DNA from: an uncultured Coriobacteriaceae bacterium
GTDB taxonomy: Bacteria > Actinomycetota > Coriobacteriia > Coriobacteriales > Atopobiaceae
Reading direction: 5' to 3'
Assembly (NCBI GenBank): GCA_900544655.1
Contig: UQWE01000062.1
Span: 1 to 8,057, forward strand
Length of the DNA stretch: 8,057 bases
Of this stretch, positions 4,653-8,057 are shown piece by piece. The position numbers and the translations under genes are program-made. Positions within the stretch are counted from its first letter, which is position 1. The number at the start of each line of letters is the position of its first letter. The notes under the pieces were generated by a model. That model had not been told where the DNA came from and did not search any database. It was given only the letters and a program-made list of their open reading frames with translations.

Positions 4653-7600
4653 ATGAGGCCCATTAAGCTCACGATGAGCGCGTTCGGTCCGTACTCTGGC
4701 GAGGTCGTGGTTGATTTCGCGAGTTTGGGGTCCACGGGACTCTACCTCGTCTGTGGAGATACCGGTGCAGGCAAGACCACGATCTTCGATGCCGTCTCGT
4801 TTGCCCTGTTCGGATCTCCCAGCGGCCAAGACCGCACCGCGCGTAGCCTGCGCAGCGATTTCGCCTCGGCTGCCACCCCGACGTTCGTCGAGCTCGAGTT
4901 CGAGCATCGTGGCCAGCGCTACACGATTCACCGCAATCCCGAGTACGAGCGCCCCAAGCTTCGCGGCGACGGCCTGACGACGCAGACCGCGGATGCGGAG
5001 CTTCGCATGCCGGAGGTTGCTCCCATAACGGGAACGCGCGACGTAGACGCCGCCATCTTGGAGCTGATCGGCATCGATCGGTCGCAGTTCTCGCAGATCG
5101 TGATGATTGCCCAGGGAGATTTCCGCCGCCTGCTTTCCGCAGGCACAAAGGAGCGTGCCGCCATTTTGCGCAAGCTATTTGGCACTGATCCCTATGACGA
5201 GTTCCAGAAGGCGCTTAAGCGTCGCCGTGACAAGCTTGAGGATGACAGCAAGACGGTGCGTAATCGTCTCCTGGCACTTGCCCCCATGATCTCGATTTCT
5301 GACGAGGCCGAGGTGGCCGAGGAGGCCGGAGATGCCGCCACGTCTACGCGCCGCGAGCGACGTGAAGCGTTTGGGGCCTCTGAGGTTCCGGATGCCGAGG
5401 ACATGCTTGCCCTCATTGCCGAGCAAGACGCCGCCGACGAGGCGATTCTCGGCGCGCTTGCGGGAGAAGCCTCTGCCGTCGCGGCCCAGGTTGAGACCCT
5501 GACGACCCTCTCGGAGCGTGCTGGCCAGGTGCGGGTGGCGAAAGCCTCCCTCGAGGAGACGGTCTCAAAGCTCGGCATCGCACGCGAGAGTGTCGAGGCG
5601 GCGAAGGCGGAGCTCGATGAATGCTCGAAGACTGGACCCAGGCGCAAGGAGCTCTCAGACTCCGTGAGCGTTCTTTCGCGTGAACTCGAGTCATACGCGA
5701 AGCTTGACCGCGCGCGCGAGGAGGTTCGCGAGGCGGCGCAGGGGGTTCGCGATGCCGAGGGGGACTTGCAAGAGGCGGCGGGTAATCTCGGGGCCATGCA
5801 GTCCGAGCTTGTGGAGGCTCGCAAGAAGGCGGCCGATCTCTCTCAGGCTCCCGCAGAGCTTGCTGAGGCTAAGGCGGCCCAAGAAACTACTGCTCAGAGC
5901 GTCAGGGATGCAGAAGAAGCTGTTGCCGGATGTGCGGAACTCGCGCGACGCAAGAATGCCTTGGCCGAGCTCAAGAAGGCTGCGGAACAGGCCGAAAAGC
6001 ACCGCTCCTCTTTGGATGAGGCTGCCAAGGCGGCGGTGACCGCGCTGTCCGAGCTGAGGTCTCGGGAGGTGTCATTCTCGGACGCCTCTGGTGTCGCCGC
6101 GCGGGCGAGGGCGCTCGTGGAAGACCTCGAGCGCCGCGTTGGACAGGCACGCAAGGATTATCGTGACCTCCAGGCGAGAGAGAGGGCTGCCCAAGCCGAT
6201 GAAAGGGCACTGGTTAAGGCGCAGGATGAATACTGTGCCGCGCGAGAGGCCCTCGAGACTGCTCGAGGTGCCTACTCTCGTGTGCAGCGAGCCTTTATGG
6301 ATGCTCAAGCGGGCATCCTCGCGCGAGACCTCGTGAGCGGAGCGCCGTGTCCGGTTTGCGGCTCCATCGAGCACCCCAATCCCGCCGTTCTTGCAGACGA
6401 AGCTCCTGCCGAGGAAGACGTGAAGAACGCAGAGGCCGCCTTTAACGCTGCGAGCGAGGCCGCAAATGCCAGGTCCAACGCCGCGTCTGCCGCCCGTCAG
6501 AAGGCAGACGGCTCAGCGGCCGAGCTGTCGCGTCTCCAAGAGCAGGTTGGGACCGCGGAGGAAGTCGCATCTCTTGGCAAGGGGCTCGCAACTCAGCTTG
6601 ATGCTGCCAGGGCGGACAGATCGAAGGCAGAGCAGGCTCTTACCGATCTTGCTGAGCTGCGCGAAGTGATCAAGTCTGCCGAAAGGCGGGAAAAGGATAG
6701 TGCCGCGGCGCTTGATGACGCGCGCTCGAGCGCCGAGCGGGCTTCGCGTGCGCACGCTGCCGCGGAATCCGCCCTCGACCAATTCATTGCCTCGCTGTCT
6801 ACGGCTGACGCTTCGATTGCTAACGAGAGGCTCGAACAGGCGAAGCTCGTGCTTGCGGATGCGAAGGAGAAGTGCCGCGTCGCTCAGGCAAACGAGAATG
6901 CTCGCGTGGCTTCTGCCGACAGGGCGACGAATCTCGAGGCCGAGATTGCCGAGGCCGAGAGGCGCTCAACCGAGCTCCGCACTCAGCTGGAGTCCCTAAG
7001 GCAGGCGCTTGCCCAAGCGACGGCGAGGGCCGAGTCGCTCGCGGAAGGTCTTTCGTTCGAGGACGAGGCGACGGCATCGGCACGACTTGAGGACATGAGA
7101 GGTGAGTTCGAGGACCTTGTCTCTGCGTTCGAAGAGGCTCGGGGTAACCTCTCGGATCGAGAGCTTGCGGTCTCAAAACTCGAGGAACGAGCCAATACGC
7201 TGGAGGCGCAGATCTCCGCGCTCGATGTCGACGATTCCATATCCGCCGATGAACTCGAGTCGCAGCTCAACCTGGCTCGAGCCAGGGCGAACGAGCTTGC
7301 CCGTCAGAAGGCCGCCGCAGAGCAGCGTCGTGAGGCAAACGGGGAGATTGCGCGCCAGCTTGAGGAGCTCGGAGATCGCGCTGCGACGGTAACTGCGCGC
7401 TTTGGTGAGTTGGACTCTCTCGCCAAGACCGCAGGCGGAACCCTCGTGGGCAAGGAGCGCATCACGTTCGAGACGTACCTACAAGCTCGCTGGTTCGATC
7501 GCGTCCTGGCTGCGGCAAACCGCCGTCTGCTCGTGATGACGGACGGACGCTACGAGCTTGTCCGCCATAGCGGACAGCGCAGCGGTTCGGGTGCGGCACA

Positions 7601-7961
7601 ATCGGGTCTCGACCTCGACGTTCGCGACTCCTTTACCGGGCGCCCGCGTGCGGCGTCGTCGCTCTCCGGTGGCGAGTCGTTCAAGGCGTCGCTTGCGCTT
7701 GCGCTGGGTCTTTCCGACGTGGTTCAGGCGAATGCGGGTGGCATCGAACTCGACACGATGTTCGTGGACGAGGGCTTCGGCACGCTCGACGAGGAGTCCC
7801 TGCAGCTCGCGCTGCACACGCTCGCCGAGCTCTCGGGTTCGAACAAGCTCGTGGGCATCATCAGCCACGTTGACGAGCTTCGCACCAGCATCGATCGCAA
7901 GATCGTGGTTGAGGCAGGCCGCACCGGCTCCACCCTTCACATCGAGGGCGCCGTCGCCTAG
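4653..7961 (+). CDS. sbcC: exonuclease SbcCD subunit C (Rad50-like ATPase)
   Basis: The 1102-residue SMC/Rad50-type ATPase is partner of SbcD. The N-terminal lobe carries Walker A, GDTGAGKT (35-42), and the Q-loop Gln154 in AQGDFRRLL. Two long Ala/Glu/Arg-rich coiled-coil arms (about 190-555 and 580-920) flank the zinc hook CPVC (566-569) at the middle of the chain, the site of dimerisation through a shared zinc. The C-terminal lobe has TFETYLQARWFDRVL (938-952), the ABC signature LSGGE (1004-1008), Walker B ending in Asp1039-Glu1040 with the D-loop GTLD (1043-1046), and the switch His1072 in IISHVDEL. All residues for ATP hydrolysis are present, and the length fits the family. AAGGTG in the end of sbcD serves as RBS, 6 nt before the ATG, which abuts the sbcD stop. 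It moves along or clamps DNA and gates access of the SbcD nuclease. Confidence 0.96.
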   Translation: MRPIKLTMSAFGPYSGEVVVDFASLGSTGLYLVCGDTGAGKTTIFDAVSFALFGSPSGQDRTARSLRSDFASAATPTFVELEFEHRGQRYTIHRNPEYERPKLRGDGLTTQTADAELRMPEVAPITGTRDVDAAILELIGIDRSQFSQIVMIAQGDFRRLLSAGTKERAAILRKLFGTDPYDEFQKALKRRRDKLEDDSKTVRNRLLALAPMISISDEAEVAEEAGDAATSTRRERREAFGASEVPDAEDMLALIAEQDAADEAILGALAGEASAVAAQVETLTTLSERAGQVRVAKASLEETVSKLGIARESVEAAKAELDECSKTGPRRKELSDSVSVLSRELESYAKLDRAREEVREAAQGVRDAEGDLQEAAGNLGAMQSELVEARKKAADLSQAPAELAEAKAAQETTAQSVRDAEEAVAGCAELARRKNALAELKKAAEQAEKHRSSLDEAAKAAVTALSELRSREVSFSDASGVAARARALVEDLERRVGQARKDYRDLQARERAAQADERALVKAQDEYCAAREALETARGAYSRVQRAFMDAQAGILARDLVSGAPCPVCGSIEHPNPAVLADEAPAEEDVKNAEAAFNAASEAANARSNAASAARQKADGSAAELSRLQEQVGTAEEVASLGKGLATQLDAARADRSKAEQALTDLAELREVIKSAERREKDSAAALDDARSSAERASRAHAAAESALDQFIASLSTADASIANERLEQAKLVLADAKEKCRVAQANENARVASADRATNLEAEIAEAERRSTELRTQLESLRQALAQATARAESLAEGLSFEDEATASARLEDMRGEFEDLVSAFEEARGNLSDRELAVSKLEERANTLEAQISALDVDDSISADELESQLNLARARANELARQKAAAEQRREANGEIARQLEELGDRAATVTARFGELDSLAKTAGGTLVGKERITFETYLQARWFDRVLAAANRRLLVMTDGRYELVRHSGQRSGSGAAQSGLDLDVRDSFTGRPRAASSLSGGESFKASLALALGLSDVVQANAGGIELDTMFVDEGFGTLDEESLQLALHTLAELSGSNKLVGIISHVDELRTSIDRKIVVEAGRTGSTLHIEGAVA

Positions 7962-7963
7962 CC

Positions 7964-8000
7964 AAAAGGTGACAAAGGGACAGTCCCTTTGTCACCTTTT
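7964..8000. terminator. bidirectional terminator, REP-like perfect hairpin
   Basis: Two perfect 17-bp arms (7964-7980 and 7984-8000) flank a CAG loop. The arms begin with AAAA and end with TTTT, so either strand gives a GC-containing stem followed by a T-run. It begins 3 nt after the sbcC stop codon. Its core, GGGACAGTCCC, resembles short dispersed palindromes (REP-type) that I recall from many genomes, so it may be a repeat copy reused as a terminator. A second gene converging from the right would share it. Confidence 0.8.
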
Positions 8001-8011
8001 CGTTCAAGGCT

Positions 8012-8057
8012 TTAGTCTGCTGGGCGCGCAGCGGCCAGCTCTAAACCACCCGCTATG
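8012..8057 (-). CDS. possible 3' end of a convergent gene (partial)
   Basis: On the minus strand 14 open codons (IAGGLELAAARPAD) run from the window edge to TAA at 8014-8012. The composition is plausible for a C-terminus in this genome, and a bidirectional terminator follows 12 nt further on, which suits a convergent gene. The fragment is too short to name, and another minus frame (ending TGA nearer the hairpin) is also open, so this is tentative. Confidence 0.25.
   Translation of the reverse strand, partial: IAGGLELAAARPAD

Noticed and set aside
3636..4931. 431-codon open frame on the minus strand opposite sbcD and the start of sbcC
   Set aside because: It lies wholly antisense to genes with complete catalytic motifs, has no recognisable domain or RBS, and its length is explained by the GC-rich codon bias of the sense strand.
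5200..7400. Repetitive Ala/Glu/Arg-rich coding stretch as a DNA repeat or recombination product
   Set aside because: It is the coiled-coil of SbcC; the low complexity reflects heptad-like protein sequence, with an intact frame and a central zinc hook.

Overview
The window is about 8 kb of GC-rich bacterial DNA (roughly 60% GC by eye), almost fully coding. It has short intergenic gaps, clear GGAGG-type ribosome binding sites and an SOS box of the Gram-positive/actinobacterial type (CGAAC-N4-GTTCG). Protein style and gene content (LOG protein, UmuC-like polymerase with a YolD-like partner, XRE regulator, QueD, SbcD-SbcC) suggest a high-GC Gram-positive, most likely a member of the Coriobacteriia (Collinsella/Olsenella/Atopobium relatives). 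That placement is inferred from recall and was not checked by a search.

Layout. The left edge has a hairpin that probably terminates a gene lying mostly outside the window. Next is a plus-strand LOG-family phosphoribohydrolase gene (72-599). It converges, with only 15 bp between stop codons, on a minus-strand block whose transcription order is XRE regulator (3329-2976), queD (2933-2448), Y-family DNA polymerase (2310-967) and YolD-like protein (974-615). Divergent from this block is the plus-strand pair sbcD (3492-4652) and sbcC (4653-7961). It ends in a perfect 17-bp hairpin with A/T tracts on both sides, probably a bidirectional terminator. The last 57 bases may hold the 3' end of a convergent minus-strand gene.

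How the parts fit. Two DNA-damage modules sit back to back. The polymerase and YolD-like genes overlap by 8 bp and are preceded by a 9/10-match SOS box just upstream of the polymerase RBS, so they look like an SOS-induced translesion synthesis pair. SbcCD is the Mre11-Rad50-type nuclease/ATPase that processes hairpins and blocked ends. Between them lie a small XRE regulator and a QueD enzyme for 7-deazaguanine (queuosine) and perhaps folate synthesis. The 160-bp divergent spacer between xre and sbcD holds two clusters of alternating inverted repeats that look like operators, and the queD ribosome binding site lies in a hairpin. I found no CRISPR array, tRNA, rRNA, transposase or prophage gene. 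The protein-coding content is of known families; the most unusual signals are regulatory.
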